From Lytechinus pictus (Eukaryota > Echinodermata > Echinoidea > Temnopleuroida > Toxopneustidae), in assembly GCF_037042905.1 (NCBI RefSeq), contig NC_087245.1:31188001-31252000 (forward strand): 64,000 bases of DNA, in the 5' to 3' direction. Shown piece after piece: positions 12,106-26,400 of the stretch; the first letter of the stretch is position 1; each line of letters opens with the position of its first letter. The translations under genes and the position numbers were made by a program. The notes under the pieces were generated by a model that saw only the letters and a list, made by a program, of their open reading frames with translations, ran no database searches and was not told the origin of the DNA.

Positions 12106-15036
12106 TCCGCTGATGACGTATTTGCAAACCTGACAAAGTTGTTCATTAATGAGCCTGCCAAATCTACACAAGTATACTGTCATAGAGAAGAGGGTCGAGG
12201 AAAAAAATTAGGATATGGTCCGTGGAGTGTACAATTTATGATCATTAGCACATGGGGCAATTTTGTCTGGAGACATCTGAATACTACGAACAAATGGGAG
12301 AGCCTCTTTCAGTTTTGCAAGCATGAAATTCAATATATGCAGGTTTGTTGACTCTGTGACACTGAAATATCCAACATTTTTTTCTTTTCCATTCATACAA
12401 TGTAATATTCCAAGGCAACAAAGGGGCTGTTCTTAATGTCCTATTGACAGGCCCCACTGTTCCTCCTTATTTTGGGGAAACATTTGGTGCCTTTTTTTAT
12501 TTTGCCCATTTGTGATGAAATAAAAAATGTGCACTTTAGAAATAATGAAAATATTTGTTAAACGCTCATGTGAAAATATGTACGTAAACACTCAACATAC
12601 TATTTGACAGACACAAAATTCGACTAAAATGAAAGAAACGTCACACAGTCCAAATAAGTCTACTACTACCTTTAATGGTAAAAAGATGATAGAAAATTCA
12701 TTGCAATAAATACTGCCCATAAATAATGTGAAGTCATATACTTGTATCCCATAGAAAGTTAAATACAATTTAAAAAACAAAACAAAAAAATTTGACGAGT
12801 TTTACAAACTTATGATTCTCTGGACGACACTTTCTTGTACAGCACAATTTGTCCATGTAACTGCAGTTTCTTTGAAACATGAAATGATAAAGATATACAC
12901 TGGACAAAATTTTATGTGGAGCACAATTTTTATCTGCCATTACTTTCTTTGAAAATGAAATCATAAAGATATACATTTATCTCGTTTTAATATACACAGC
13001 AAAAACAATATTGGTCAAATGTCTAATTGCACAATGTGATAATAAGTAAATACATGTACATGTATGTACTTTTTCCCTAGGGATAAAAATGAAAAGGCCT
13101 CCCAAATCACACTTCGAAAATACAATAATTGTCTTTTTTTCAATTTTCCTTATTGCATTAAGATTCATTTTGGTCCAGAATACAAAGGTAGTGATACTGC
13201 ATTTATGATACTTCCATTACTTTAGCAAATATTGATGATAAGCCTTGCAAGATTACAAAACAAAAGGATATAATGCAGCAAATTCCATACTACAAATGAA
13301 CGTGATTGGAATATATAAATGATATTTCAAGAAACTTTCAAATAGATAAATAAATGTTATTTCAATGTATTAGCACAAAACCTATACCCATGTTTCCATA
13401 TCATATTTCAAATATATACCCATTTTTTTTATTATTTAAGATGTTTCCTCCATGATACTTTTCTTTGCTTCTAATTTTTCAAATTTCAAACAAATAATAG
13501 TAATATTAAAGATGTTTACAGTATTCAGAGAGAACAAATAGATCCAATACCTTTATACTCAATCTAAGGTCACATCAAAAACTTATTTCTAAAAGTGATC
13601 TTTTTACATAAATATTAAAACGATGAAAGACATACTCTATTTCTAGTTACCTAAACATGTACATACTGCAAGTAATTGTAAAATCATGCTAAATTTAAAT
13701 TTTGAGTATCTGTTATATTTATGGTACAATAGTTTAACATGCACAAACATTTGCTCATTAAATGCTACAATGATTCAACATGCATGCTATTGTGAACTAC
13801 ATATTAAATGTTTTTCAACAAATCATTTATTGCTGGTAAATACAAATATGAAGATATTATACAAAGAGTTAAATTATACAGTACATGTGCATGGATATCC
13901 ACATGTAAATTGTGGATTTTCCTGAATCCAAAATCAGAATTTTACCTGAAAGCTGACACACTTGTAGTAGTACTTGATATGATAACCTTTTTATTAGTTT
14001 CACAGAAAAAGGTTATTGAAGTACTTCAGAATCATTTGATAAAATGCTTAAGCTTCAAGTGAAGATATTACGAATATTCATTCATTTTCAAGCTACATTG
14101 GTTTCATAGAAAGAGGTTATTGAAGTACTTCAGAATCCTTTGATAAAGTGCTTAAGCTTCAAGTGAAGATATGAATATTCATGACGGCATAAGTGTAGTA
14201 CTATAGATTCATATAATTACTTTATGAATATTGAATTTAATACTATATCACTGTCTCATCTAATCGTGATGAGGAATCACAGGCACACATATATTCATGA
14301 CGTAACATTATGACATTATGCAAATTTCCCACTATTATAAACAATGTCCTTATGGACTGGTCAATATTATTCAAACAGATCATTTTTCCGTCAAGAGTTT
14401 CTAATTACAATTATTTCAAAAAATATCTCAATTATTCCAAACACCAATTCAATAACGGTTTCTACATGTACCAACCACCACCATGTTCATCAATCTTAGT
14501 TAAAATTGAAAGCAAACCAAAATATTTGGTTTTGATGAGTTTAAACATAATCATGAATATTTCTTCCTGCTGTGAAACAATGGACCAGACGACACTCTCA
14601 GCTAGATTCAGGTTTTAATACAGTAAGAGGTAAAGAATTGCTCAAGGTTCCAGGCCCAAAATCACCACTTTCACAGGTAACACAACAATTGTTCTGGCAG
14701 TTTGAATATATCAGAGGGCAGAGGGTTTGAGTTAGGATTGTAAGAGACTTTTTGTTTCAGAATAATGTTAAGATAAGGATTCAGGTTTATTTAGTTTTGG
14801 AGGTTAGATATCATGTTTGGGTTTAACATGCAGATTTTCCATCGGAGCAATTGTCGCCAGAGCAAACGTCATGAAACCCTTTCACAAAGATTTTATTTAG
14901 GCATATGTGATTGATCATAGGGCTGATTCTTAAGATTGATTTAATTGATCATTACATGCAATCAATTGTACAAATCAACTTTGCGATCAATCCCTATGCT
15001 TTGTGATACAAGCCTCTGAGGCAAAACATTGCTCAA
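12106..15036. other. AT-rich intergenic sequence or distal 3' UTR
   Basis: No exon was found on either strand. It may contain the 3' end of the minus-strand membrane-protein gene. The only structure seen is the short direct repeat at 13998-14178. Confidence 0.4.
13998..14178. repeat. Direct repeat with ~113-bp period
   Basis: The block from AGGTTATTGAAGTACTTCAG through AAGCTTCAAGTGAAGATAT occurs twice, about 113 bp apart, with two or three substitutions. Confidence 0.75.
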
Positions 15037-15105
15037 GTACAGTTGAGGCCAAATATTTACATACACCCATGGAATTCAGTGAAATTTGTTCGCTTGCCAG
15101 AAGTA
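15037..15105 (+). mobile_element. Solo Tc1/mariner-like terminal repeat
   Basis: TA followed by CAGTTGAGGCCAAATATTTA and CATACACCC closely resembles the terminus of fish and other Tc1-like elements (CAGTTGAAGTC...TTTACATACAC). No matching opposite terminus or transposase was found nearby. Confidence 0.55.
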
Positions 15106-15789
15106 TAAATACTACCATGACAAATTGGAATCGAATGAAAGAGCGTATTAAGCTCTTTTACATGATTGGGATGCGGTTGGGATTAAAGTATATTTCAGGT
15201 GGAAGTTTCTTTGAAGAAAAAAAGTAATATATTTGTGCCAAATGTATTCTATTGTTTTTTATTATATTTTCAAACATCGTTTCATAGAAATGTCAAATCT
15301 ATGATTTATATTACATTTTCTATCATGGTATGTCACCACTGAACAAAAAAGTGTAATCTGAAATGATTGTGTTGAGAAGTAACTAGCACAGATATGAAAT
15401 GTTTTTGTCAAGTTTTTATTTTCAATTTCAATTTAACATACCCGTACCTGTAGGCATCATCAAACAAGATAAAACAAGTTGACAGTTTTCTTGCTTTTTA
15501 TAGAGTAAATTACCTATCTAAAGCATCTTTTTATTTTTATGGTCCATTTTGGACATTTTTGGCATTTTTTTTACTTGAATTTGCAATCCTTAAAACATCT
15601 AATTTACAAAAATAGGAAATAGTCTTCTCATTGACAACTTCCCAACAAACAATTCTGGACGGATATATAGATAAGAAGAAGAATAATACATGTGAGGAGA
15701 AATAAACCTGACTTTTTCATCTTACAGACTAATGAATAAATGCATAACGTCAATGGGATGATAAGCTCAATGTCTCGTAAAAGGTCAAA

Positions 15790-16187
15790 TTTGTATCAGA
15801 GCCGGGAGTCAAGGTTGCCATATCTTTGGTACATACGATGGTAACCTTGTCAACCAACAGGAGCACATCATTGACTCCATTTTGCAAATTGAGACTGGGT
15901 TCTGGTGAGCAAACCAATACTCACTAGAACTTGAGATAAGAATCCTATAAACCCCACTGATGTTATGCAGAAAATCCTTCAGCTTCTTGAAAGACAATAC
16001 ATTGACCAACGGATTGTTGTGTCTTCAGGCATTTCTTTCCACATGAAATACAGCCTTCGGCACACCTTGGCTGTCGATCATCATCGTAAGCTCATTGTCG
16101 CAAAATCATCGCAGCAAACGTACACCACCCTTGAGGACAACTTGAAAAGCTTGGCAATTGAGGGTGGGGCTGTTTCATTACAATTCC
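15790..16187 (+). pseudogene. Unidentified coding-like relic
   Basis: Two adjoining stretches read like protein on the plus strand: one containing HIFGTYDGNLVNQQEHIID up to a TGA near 15907, then a frame from 15965 containing LLERQYIDQRIVVSS, MKYSLRHTLAVDHH and TYTTLEDNLKSLAIEGG. The second frame runs into MITE-A copy 3. The frames are offset and interrupted, with no convincing splice sites. I do not recognise the family; a dead transposon protein or lost gene are both possible. Confidence 0.3.
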
Positions 16188-16421
16188 GCCCCGTCTTACA
16201 AAGTATATGGAAATCCATCAATGTCATAATTTTTTCTTCAGAAAATATGCACAAAGTCCTTTGTAAACAAAGAGAAGCACACTGAATTTTCAAGAAAAAT
16301 ATGAATATACATCACAACTAGGAAATATTCTAAACAATCATGTATTTTAGATGTTGACGTTGCTGGCTTTCCGTAGTTGTGATTGATTGGATCAATCGTA
16401 ACTCTTTGTAAGACGGGGTCC
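16188..16421 (-). mobile_element. MITE-A copy 3 (inverted)
   Basis: The internal blocks are in reverse orientation relative to copies 1, 2 and 4-7 (CATCAATGTCATAATTTTTT on the plus strand), with the GCCCCGTCTTACAAAG and TCTTTGTAAGACGGGG termini retained. The left-hand inverted repeat is shortened. Confidence 0.82.
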
Positions 16422-16987
16422 TGATCATACAGAATAATCTATGCATTCAATCATAGAAACCAGCTTCGAGATCAATCACTAGGCCTATTAGTGACGGTTC
16501 CTGACATCATCAGAAGATATGTCCTCAATACCGTTGTGAGTACTATTTTCAGAGAGATGTCACAAATTGCCCACCAAGTTTTTTCACATTACAAGGATGG
16601 AATAGTACAGGAAACAAGGGCGAGCTTTCGGCAAAGGTGTATTTGAGATAGCCTTATGCAGGAGGAACCCAACTACAATATGGCTTTATCGGGACTGCTA
16701 TTTGGCATCCATCAGCATCCTTTGAAAAAAAAAGTTATCCAAAGATCTAAGCTCACCTCTAGGAATGATGCCATTACATAATAAAGGATATCTTTAAATC
16801 TGGGTCTCCATTTTGACAAGAGCCAAATTTTCGGCAATGAAAGCCAGAAATTCACAGTATCTCCTTTATATTACTCTCCAAATCACCCTTTCAGCTAACC
16901 TGGACGGTTTAAAAGTTCCAAAGCACAGTTAATAATACTGACCCGAATATTAAAAAAAGGTTAAAGGTTGGAGGGCAATTGATTAAC

Positions 16988-17430
16988 CTACGACCCATGA
17001 TTATTTTCAGAGAGTGTTGCAAGTGATTTATCGTCCCCCTGGTCATCATCCTTGTCGATGGCATCGACCAGGGCTTGCTTACTGAGCTTACGATGATGCT
17101 TCTTCTTCTTCTTATCTTTCTTCCTATCCTTGTCATCCGAATCACTGCCATCGAGGGACATTGTCCTCGGCGTGCTTGATGTCACGAGTGGGGGCAACTC
17201 GATAGCATGCCTTGACCCTCTTTGCTGGAGGAGGTAATTGGAGTTGTTCGATGAGAAGTTGTCTAGCTGTTTAGCGGGCTTGACCTCGATGGGGGTCGTG
17301 GTACCATTGGTGCTGGACTGGACTTCTGGTTGGACTTGGACTGGGGTATGGGCTCGAGCTTCTCGTCCTTCTTTGAGCTTCTTTTGTCGTCTGAATCTCT
17401 TGGTGGTGGTTGCAGTTGTGTTGGTGTCGG
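16988..17430 (-). CDS. Membrane-protein exon 7 (terminal)
   Basis: Acceptor CCTCAG, entry phase matching exon 6 (split Ala codon). Encodes ADTNTTATTTKRFRRQKKLK, then a Ser/Thr/Gln-rich stretch, the lysine/histidine cluster and SLATLSENNHGS before TAG at 16990-16988. The continuous 148-codon frame and phase match support assignment to this gene despite the distant neighbour exon. Confidence 0.7.
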
Positions 17431-20400
17431 CTGAGGGGGTTCAAAGGAATGGATAATGAAAAGAAAAAAAAAAAGCCTGATAATTCATTTTGTCTACATT
17501 AATTAGGCCTACCATCAATTCTCTGTGTAAGGAGTTTTTTAGTGGTATCTTGCAAGAATATTATTAATGCAACTGACAGTGCAGAACTCCAGCTCATTAT
17601 ATTTCATATATCTTAAAAAATGACAATTAAAGCAAAACAAAGTCAAATTAAGATTCTTGTGAATTATTGAGAATTGTCAATCTTGATACAAAAAACAAAT
17701 TGAATTAAAGGTTAAATATGCATGAAATTAAATACTGCATGTCATACATGTAATATGAGGATATATCGGTAACAATCATATGATGCAAGTGACATGAATG
17801 TTGACATATAGTAAATGAAATGGATAAAGATGTTAGAATGTTAGGATGTACAGTAATAATGCAGTCTAACCGGTGAAACCCCCGATACCAGACCAACAAA
17901 GATATTATTAGGCCCATAACACAAAGGCGGGTTAGCAATGATCGTAGAACCATTTTTTTTTTTACAATTGATTGCATTGACTACAATGTACAATCAATTG
18001 TAGAAATCAAACGTATGATTAATTGCTAACCTTGTGTTACGGGACCCTCTTAATAAGATCATTGACATACCATTGGTCGGTTGGGAGTCGGTTTTCGAGT
18101 GTTAGGAAGTAGGGCAGGTTACATTGTTAAGAACTTGGAATAAGTGATATAAGAAATGGAAAATACATTTAAATCGTTTTTTTATGTGATTTTTTCAACA
18201 ATATTATGTCATGCACTTTCCCGTTGAAGGCATTCAACATTATCAAGAGCAGAAAACTTCACTCATGTAGGGCTGTGTCATAAAATCCAGTTATTAATGA
18301 CAATTTCCAAGCTAGCATTAAAAGCAACTGAAATGGTGGCGTATGACTGGCAAAAAGCAACTTTGTCATTGTATTCCATCTAGCATTTATAATTAATTTT
18401 AGACAAATTTTTTAATTCAGCACTGAGGGGACCATTTCATGAAAGTTGTCAGCACTGACAAGTTGTCTTTCTCCGACAGTTACCATAGTAACAGTCAGAG
18501 CCAGTGCCTTTCAGCCAATCAAAACCAAGGATTTCACTGAAATTGTCAGCACTGACAATTTAGTCAGTGCTGACAACTTTCATGAAACACCCACCTGGGC
18601 TTACATGTATTTAATGTCATAAAGAGAGATAAAACTGTCCAATATTTTTGAAAATTACTTATTAAATTATATAATTCAAATGGAAAGTGTACAGTATTTT
18701 TAGTTCTCTGATAACCAGCAATACAGCTTACACACATGTCAACAAAGATATGATATGAAATAGTAGCTGGTATTAGAGGCTGATTCCAGAAAGTAGAGAG
18801 ATGATGAAGGGAAAAGCAGCATGAAGGGACAAAAGCAGAATGTAGAAAAAAAGGATAAAGATTAAAAAGAAGGAAAGTTCTATCCTGCCAATTTTATAAA
18901 AGTAAAGCTTTGCTTCATTTACCCTTTAATCATACATGACTTCTAAATGAAAATGAGAATCTAAAATATTTTAAATAATCATCTATTGCAAAATGGTCAA
19001 TTGCCAAAATGATAATCAAAGACCTATCCCATTTCATATTTTATTATGGAAATTATAGATCTGGGGCCCATTTCATAAAGAATTACAACTGTTGTAACTT
19101 TGCCATTATTGCAACTACCATGGCAACAGGGCTCAGCAGCCAATCAACATCAAGGTTTCCATGGTAGTTGCCATAATGGCAAAGTTACAACAGTTGCAAC
19201 TATTTATGAAACTGGCCCCTGGGTGGCATTTCACAAAGAGTTGAGAGTGACATGCTTAAACCCCAATGCGCACATGTACATGTAATTTAACGCATAATAG
19301 ATTGATCACTCCGCGGTAGAGTGCATCCCAGTCTTGCGCATGATCTGGGCAATATACAGCATGCAACTGAAATTTTAGTGAAATCTTTGTGAAACCCCCC
19401 TGCATTCCTACATGTAGCATTTACAGCACTGTGCAAAACGTAGCACGGTTTATTTTCAATATCTCTAATGTGAAAATGATATTTCATAGGTCAAAAAAAG
19501 ATTGAATCATGGAGGACATATTCCCTCAAACGAAGATTTATATGGCCCTGCCAATTAAGGGAGGCTGTTGAATAGATGGAATCCCATCAAAAACTATTCC
19601 AAGAGAAAGAAAATAAGGCATGTGAATACAAGATTTTGTTTGCAGATTGGTGGGCATAAGGTCTCTGCCTGACCGCAGACAAAAAATAAGAAATATTCTA
19701 CAGAAATAGAGGGCTGTTTGAACTCTAGCTCCTTGGTACAGCAAATGAAAGACATTGGTACACATTAACAATGGTCTTGTTTTTAATAACAAAAATTATA
19801 ACATTACAAAGTATATTAGTGTAACTATGCTCAATCATGTTTGTAGACATCTCCATGTGCTTTCAAAAGATTTTGGCTAGTATTACTAATGAGCCTGCAG
19901 AGATTTAGCACATCTGATAATCTTATCATTCCTGCATTTCAAATAAGGTATTCCCACCAGAAATGTAAAGGTAAAAGACAGTACAATGAAATAACCCTCC
20001 TTTATTGGTTCTATTGTGATTGCTGAGTTACATTTATTGGTAGCAGAATTTCATACAATTATTACAGAAACTACATTTTGAATGCTTGCATTTTTGCTAA
20101 AAAAAGAATAGTAGAGCAAAGCTGTGTATATGAATATAGTAACGTTCCAATTAAGTCCATCTCTTTTTTTTTCTTTTGTCCAAGTCCATGTTTTAGCTAC
20201 AATAAATCAAATATGAGACACTGTTGTTTAAACATTTACCAATCTTGTGTGTAGTTTATATCCTGAAATTCAACATTGAAATGCCCGAAAAAATCTGATT
20301 GAATTCCTCATTGGAATAACCAAAAATTGTTTTATTCCTTTTTCTTTAATTTACTTGAACTGAAATATAGACTTGAGTCATTCAATATTCATATTCTCAA

Positions 20401-23400
20401 TTGATAATGTTAGAACTGCTGCACTGTACATGTATGTGCTATAATGGGGTTCTAACATATGTTGTAATTTCAGTGCAAAGTCAAGAAGGGGGGGGGGGGC
20501 AGTGGATAGTAGGAAGGGGAACATAGTATATCAATGTATGAGACCCCTCTGAAATTATCTATATCTTTTTTTGGAGGAAAATTATGTGAGATTCCGCCAT
20601 CAGCCATGGTTGTGATTATTGTACATGAAACAAAACTTTAACCCATCGCCTATTTTAACGGGTGATCCCCGTTCACAGCCTTTGGGAATCATCGAATTCA
20701 GTGGTAAATGGGTTAACGTCTTGCAAAAAAGGTTAGTAGTTTTTCATATAATAGTAGGTTTATAATTGGTATCCCCATGTCATATAAAATGGAGTTTCTA
20801 TGGTATTGCCGATTAAACTATATTATGTACACATGAAATAGAAAGTTGGGACATGGGCTTTGTTACTGTTATGTCTGACAGCTACATGTACATGTAGATA
20901 GATCCTTGTCATTTGATTGGTTGTTTGATGTCGATCATTCAGCCCATTTTACAATAACGTCATTATACGTGCAATTTTTGATCCATACGATTTTGTCCAT
21001 TGCACGCTTGCCGAGACAACCTGCACCGGCGCTCAACGGAAAAACACTTGTGTTTGCAGTGCACATGTTGTAAATGCGACAATCAACAGACAGCATTCAC
21101 ACTGCATGCACTTTTGCATTGAAATTTATAAGTTTCAAATGACAAGGATTTTTTTTTTCAGGTGTCAAATAAAACAAATAATGAATGTTCTGTTCATTCG
21201 TGCAATGGACAGAACACTTAATTCTGTGAAAGACGAAATGAATGATCCATTCAACGAGGCGTAGCCAAGTTGAATGGATCTTTCACCTCATGAAGTAATC
21301 TGTCCATTGCACTCAGAATCATTTATTATTTGTAAGGAGTAATAGAAAGATTGAAACAGAACAAAAATTTAATTCAGATCAGTACAACAGAAATTATTTT
21401 CTCTACAGATTGTGGGGCTGCATGGCCAAGGTTTCTTAAATTATTTTTATAGCAATTTGTTGGAGAAAGGGGGGTGACATCAGTTTATATTTGCTTTAGT
21501 GATTTTTTTTTTAATTACAGCCAAAGTTTGATGAATGCTGAATGCTCTATAATCTAAATGCAATTTATGTGTGCCAATTAGAATGCATTTATTACTACAC
21601 CAAACCACCCACATATATGATGCATATTACTGTGAATATAAGTAAGAACTGGTCACTTTGAAATAGTAATAATGATGACAATTATTTTTCTGATATCATT
21701 TATCTAACCTTTTTCATGACTCTTTAAATTTAAGAACCTCAAGGAAAAAATAATAATCACCATTACACTATTGGTGACCGGCCCTTAAATTAAATGTACA
21801 TGTACCCAACTATACTGTACTAATGATATACTGCATGTCAATAAGTGCATTTCAGAGAAGAAAATATACCCATCTGTGGCAGATTTTTATTCAAATATAA
21901 CTCGAATCGAAATGACATTTTCTTTTGAATACAATCAAACAATTGCAGACACACTTTTATTTTCAATATGACTCATGTCTGACCTATGTAACATAGATCT
22001 CTTTATTTTGGGGGTGGAAACAAATGAATTATGAATATAGATAGATTTACTTCCAGGGGTATTAAAAAATGAAATCTATAGGAGTACTTTATATTCATTA
22101 TTTCAACGATGATAGATTAATATGTTTTTTTTTAAATCTTGTCAAAAATACTTCTACCAAGCTTCAGCTATAAATGTAATACATGCTAAATATTCTGTTG
22201 TGTATTTCATGTGTAATCTGCTATGATGGAATGCAAATTCCAGTAATTTGCAATACTAATCTGCAATTGAAGAATACCTAAGATGCTTGTTAACTACTTT
22301 CATCCTGCTATGTCACTTCACCTACATGTAGGAATGTACATCTATCCTGTAGTTAGTTATATCATACTTATATCTTTGAGTACATCCTATAAGTGTTTAT
22401 CGCTTTATGCTACGCATCTTCTTGGCCTACTGAAAGTGATTAAAATTTGTACTCTAAATAAACTTTACATCACATACATGTAACAACCTTAGATTTAATA
22501 ATTTAAAATAACTTTATGCCTCAAGATATCTCTCGATCACGTCCTACTTTTTGTTTGAAAAGAAAATGTATTAAACTCAAGACGTATTTATTTTCTTGTC
22601 TGGTAATAATATTGGACAATTGTAAGCATAGCGCATGCTGCATGGAGCAGTTTCAATTGATTATGCGATATGTAAATGTCAGCATCTTTTTATTTATTTT
22701 TTCATTAGACCTTCCTCAAGTTTTCATCTTCAGAATTTACACATCTGCCTGAAGCTGGGTATATATTTTTTTTCCTTCAAAGATATGCACTGTCGACATG
22801 TAAGTAAATTTGTGTATTATCCCAAATAGATGTTATACAGTACATGTAGAATATAAAACTTTTGACTTGCATGAGGATCAACTGACCTGGTCATAAAATC
22901 CTATATTAAGATGTCAACGCAACATTGACACCTGTAACATCTTCACCTGACAAGGAACACAAAAACAAAATCTCACACATGAAACTGTTCTATTGAGATA
23001 AAACCATAAGCAAAGAAATTGATATAGCAAACAAACAACAACAACAAAATAAAGAAAATAACATATTGAGAAAATAACTTTACAACTGATGGAATGGTCA
23101 AAATGAAACTGCAGTTTCACCAAATATGGACCAAAATGTCATAAAATTATAAACACTACAATTTGGAAGTTAAATTCAAGAAAATAAAGAATTACATGTA
23201 CAGGTAATAATCAGAAATACCAAATTATAAAGGAAATTTACTTTCAAAACTTTTTATAACTCTTTCTTTCATTCTAATTTGAAACCAAGGCTTTCCCAGA
23301 TATACACCAAAAGGAGAGTAGAGCAAGTGACGAAAAAAAAAAAATGAAAATGAAAAATATATATTAAACATTTTAAACTATCTTTCAATACAATACCGGT

Positions 23401-26400
23401 ATAAATGTAATTGTTCAAGCATGTGACATTTTTTTTAAATATTACTATGGGAAGCAAAGTCTTACTCCTTGAAAAGATAAATGTGGGTTTTGGGGTTCTA
23501 TGCTGAGAAAAAAAGGCTAACAAGCTAGACAAAATGTGTAAATGAATCATGTACAGTTGTTAAAATAATGAAAATGTGACACCATATTGCTGAAAATAAT
23601 ACAGTGAAAAGGCACTGCAGAAACTTAATAGGTGAGAGAGGGGCTATGTGTACACCACAAGCCAAGTGCTGTCAGAATTCATGGTAGAGTTAGTGTATTT
23701 TAGACCATGGAGATTTGTCATGAAAAAAAAAAAATTATTATGAAGTTGTTTGACAAATTTCAACGAAACTGACAATTGAATTCATTCATTGCCAATTCAT
23801 AATTTGTTGTGTAGAAATGCCACTTTTTCATAAGATATCCCCCCCCCCCCGGGAACTGCTTTAAAAATGGTGTAGAACTTTGAAGAATAAAATTTTGAAA
23901 TGGGAACAAACATGATTTTGCTTTCAAATGATTCACCTTCACAAAAATGCTCCTCTCTAAGATAGGTGTTATTCTAATTCTCTCCAGATTACTGTTTTCT
24001 CTTTCTTTTAAACTGAAAAATATTCTACGCTGTTGATAATAAATATTAATTTGTTAGTAAGAAAATGTACACTAAAAATGTAATGAGGTCTGCTTTTCCT
24101 TTAAAATATACATAGAAAATAAATTCCAATATCTGCACCCCATGTCAGCAACATTATTGACCTTCTCGGGGAGAATAAAAGAACCTAATTTCCAAGAAGG
24201 AAATGTATGAATGAATGCATGCACTGAAGCTAAAATCTTACAAAAAGTATAAATATAATACCTAAAAAAAAACAAGAAACATCAGCATGCATCTAAATAC
24301 ATAATTTGAGAAAATAAGTGGAAAATATGTACATTCAAAAAAACATATTCTAATGCAAATTAACAGGTCCTCCATCTCATACATGGAACACTCATTTCAT
24401 GATAACTTGATTAACCTTCCACAAAAATAAACCTCCAGCAACCACCTATGGTGGGCGGAGACGCGGAGTCATAAAAATGAAACCATGTATGCATGTACAC
24501 TGCTGAACCTCTATACTCCAATCGCCAATAATAGAGCATAAATTTCCCTCATTTCTTGATGTATAATATAGCTTTAATATAATGGCAACCTTCCTTCCCT
24601 TTTTCATTAAGCCAACATAGGTCTTAGACAATAATATAAATAAATGTATTATAAAACATTGGGTGATTTCAAGTTCAGTGTTGACCTTTAGGTGTTCGGT
24701 CAATTTTTACAGGATTATAACACCAAACATAAAATGAAGATGGTCCCGAAAAGTCACTCACTGGTTGTTGAGATGTCAATATTGTGATCTGGATCAGTTT
24801 TACAAACTCTGAATAAGTTTTGGAGCAACAATCCAAATTTCAACACTAACACCAAGGCCAACACCGTACTTGAAATCACCCAATGTATTAGGATACCAAC
24901 AATTAAAACCAAATGCATGCAAAGTCTAGAGTAATTGTTGCAAGAGAGAATGATGTCATCGCACCCATTATGAAACCTCTTGAATTTTTATCTCTGTACA
25001 TGACTACATGCTACAATAATTTCATTCATCCTGACCAGGTTCAACATACAGTACAGTATTAATAACAGAAAAGGGGTACACAATCACCAAAAAAAATCAT
25101 AGAGCGAGCTGCAAACAAATTTATACTAAATCAACTTATCCATAATAGGATGTAATTACTTCATCTAAAGCTTAGTTTTTGATAGTTGGACTGAGTTCTA
25201 TGAATGATTGCATTGAGTATTGTGTATGATCAATCTTAGAAACCAATTTTTTTCCTATGGGGGTCCTGCCCCTGGGGGGGAGGGGGGCACTTCCATTGAC
25301 GAGTGGATACCATGCACGACCATGGGGTCTTAAAAAGCACCCTGAACAAGTATTTTCCATATTCTGAAAATGCACCCCTTAACAAGTATTGGCGTGTGAA
25401 ACCCTACCCTTAAAAAGTATTGGAAACAAAACGATAACCTTGGCAAGTATTCCCTGAAATGACATAAACAAGTCGGCGATATTTTAATTGTTATATGTCA
25501 CAGACGTCGGTTTTACATTTACCTACATTATTGGGTTTTGTACGGCCCCACCTCCCACACCTCATGCAGGTCGGACTCTAAGCCCGTATAGTGTTGACTG
25601 TTAAGGCAAAAAGTACATCCTTTATTTTTTAGTCTTTTTACCCTCACAAATTTGACCCTAAACACGTAGCTTCCAGCGAAATAGATACCTTTTTTCATTA
25701 TTTTAGTGTTTTTTACACCCTTATTACGTATTACCTACGTAACGTGCCCTATCTTGAAAAGAAATCCTTTTTACGTGTTTTTTTGGTCGCGCATGGTATC
25801 CACTCGTCAATGTAAGTGCCCCCCCCCCCCGGGGGTCCTGTTAAATACTGTACATATACATCACATTTCAGTATCTTTTGTGTTTATCTGACTCTTCAAG
25901 AGACATTTCTAGTGTTCACTCACAATTATTATCCACTCCTGAAATTGATAGTGGGTTGACCCCCCCCCCCCAAGAAAAAGAATAAATAGCATACAAATAT
26001 TGTAGCATTAAAAAAATCAAAGATGCTCATGAACGATAATACTCCCAACATACTAACTAATCAATGCACAAGCCAAAATAAATTATAGCATGCTAAAGCT
26101 TGTTTTAACGCATAACCTGAACCAAAGATTGAAAGAAATGTTAGTATGTACAGCAAATGCATTTTTTGAAACGAGTGATATTTTTTTCGTAAAAACAGGA
26201 ATACAACAAGCAAGGAAATCATAAACACGAATGAAACAGAAACAAGCAAGAGGTCCTGGCATCAAGCAAAAGGAAGAACAGAAATTATTTTTAGAAAAAC
26301 AAAAACACAAGGTGCGACGAATCTCTATACCTTTGTATGTGAGAACGGTGTCGAAGTATTGCCTATTTTATGCCTTCACCTCTGCCGATTTGTTACAAGT

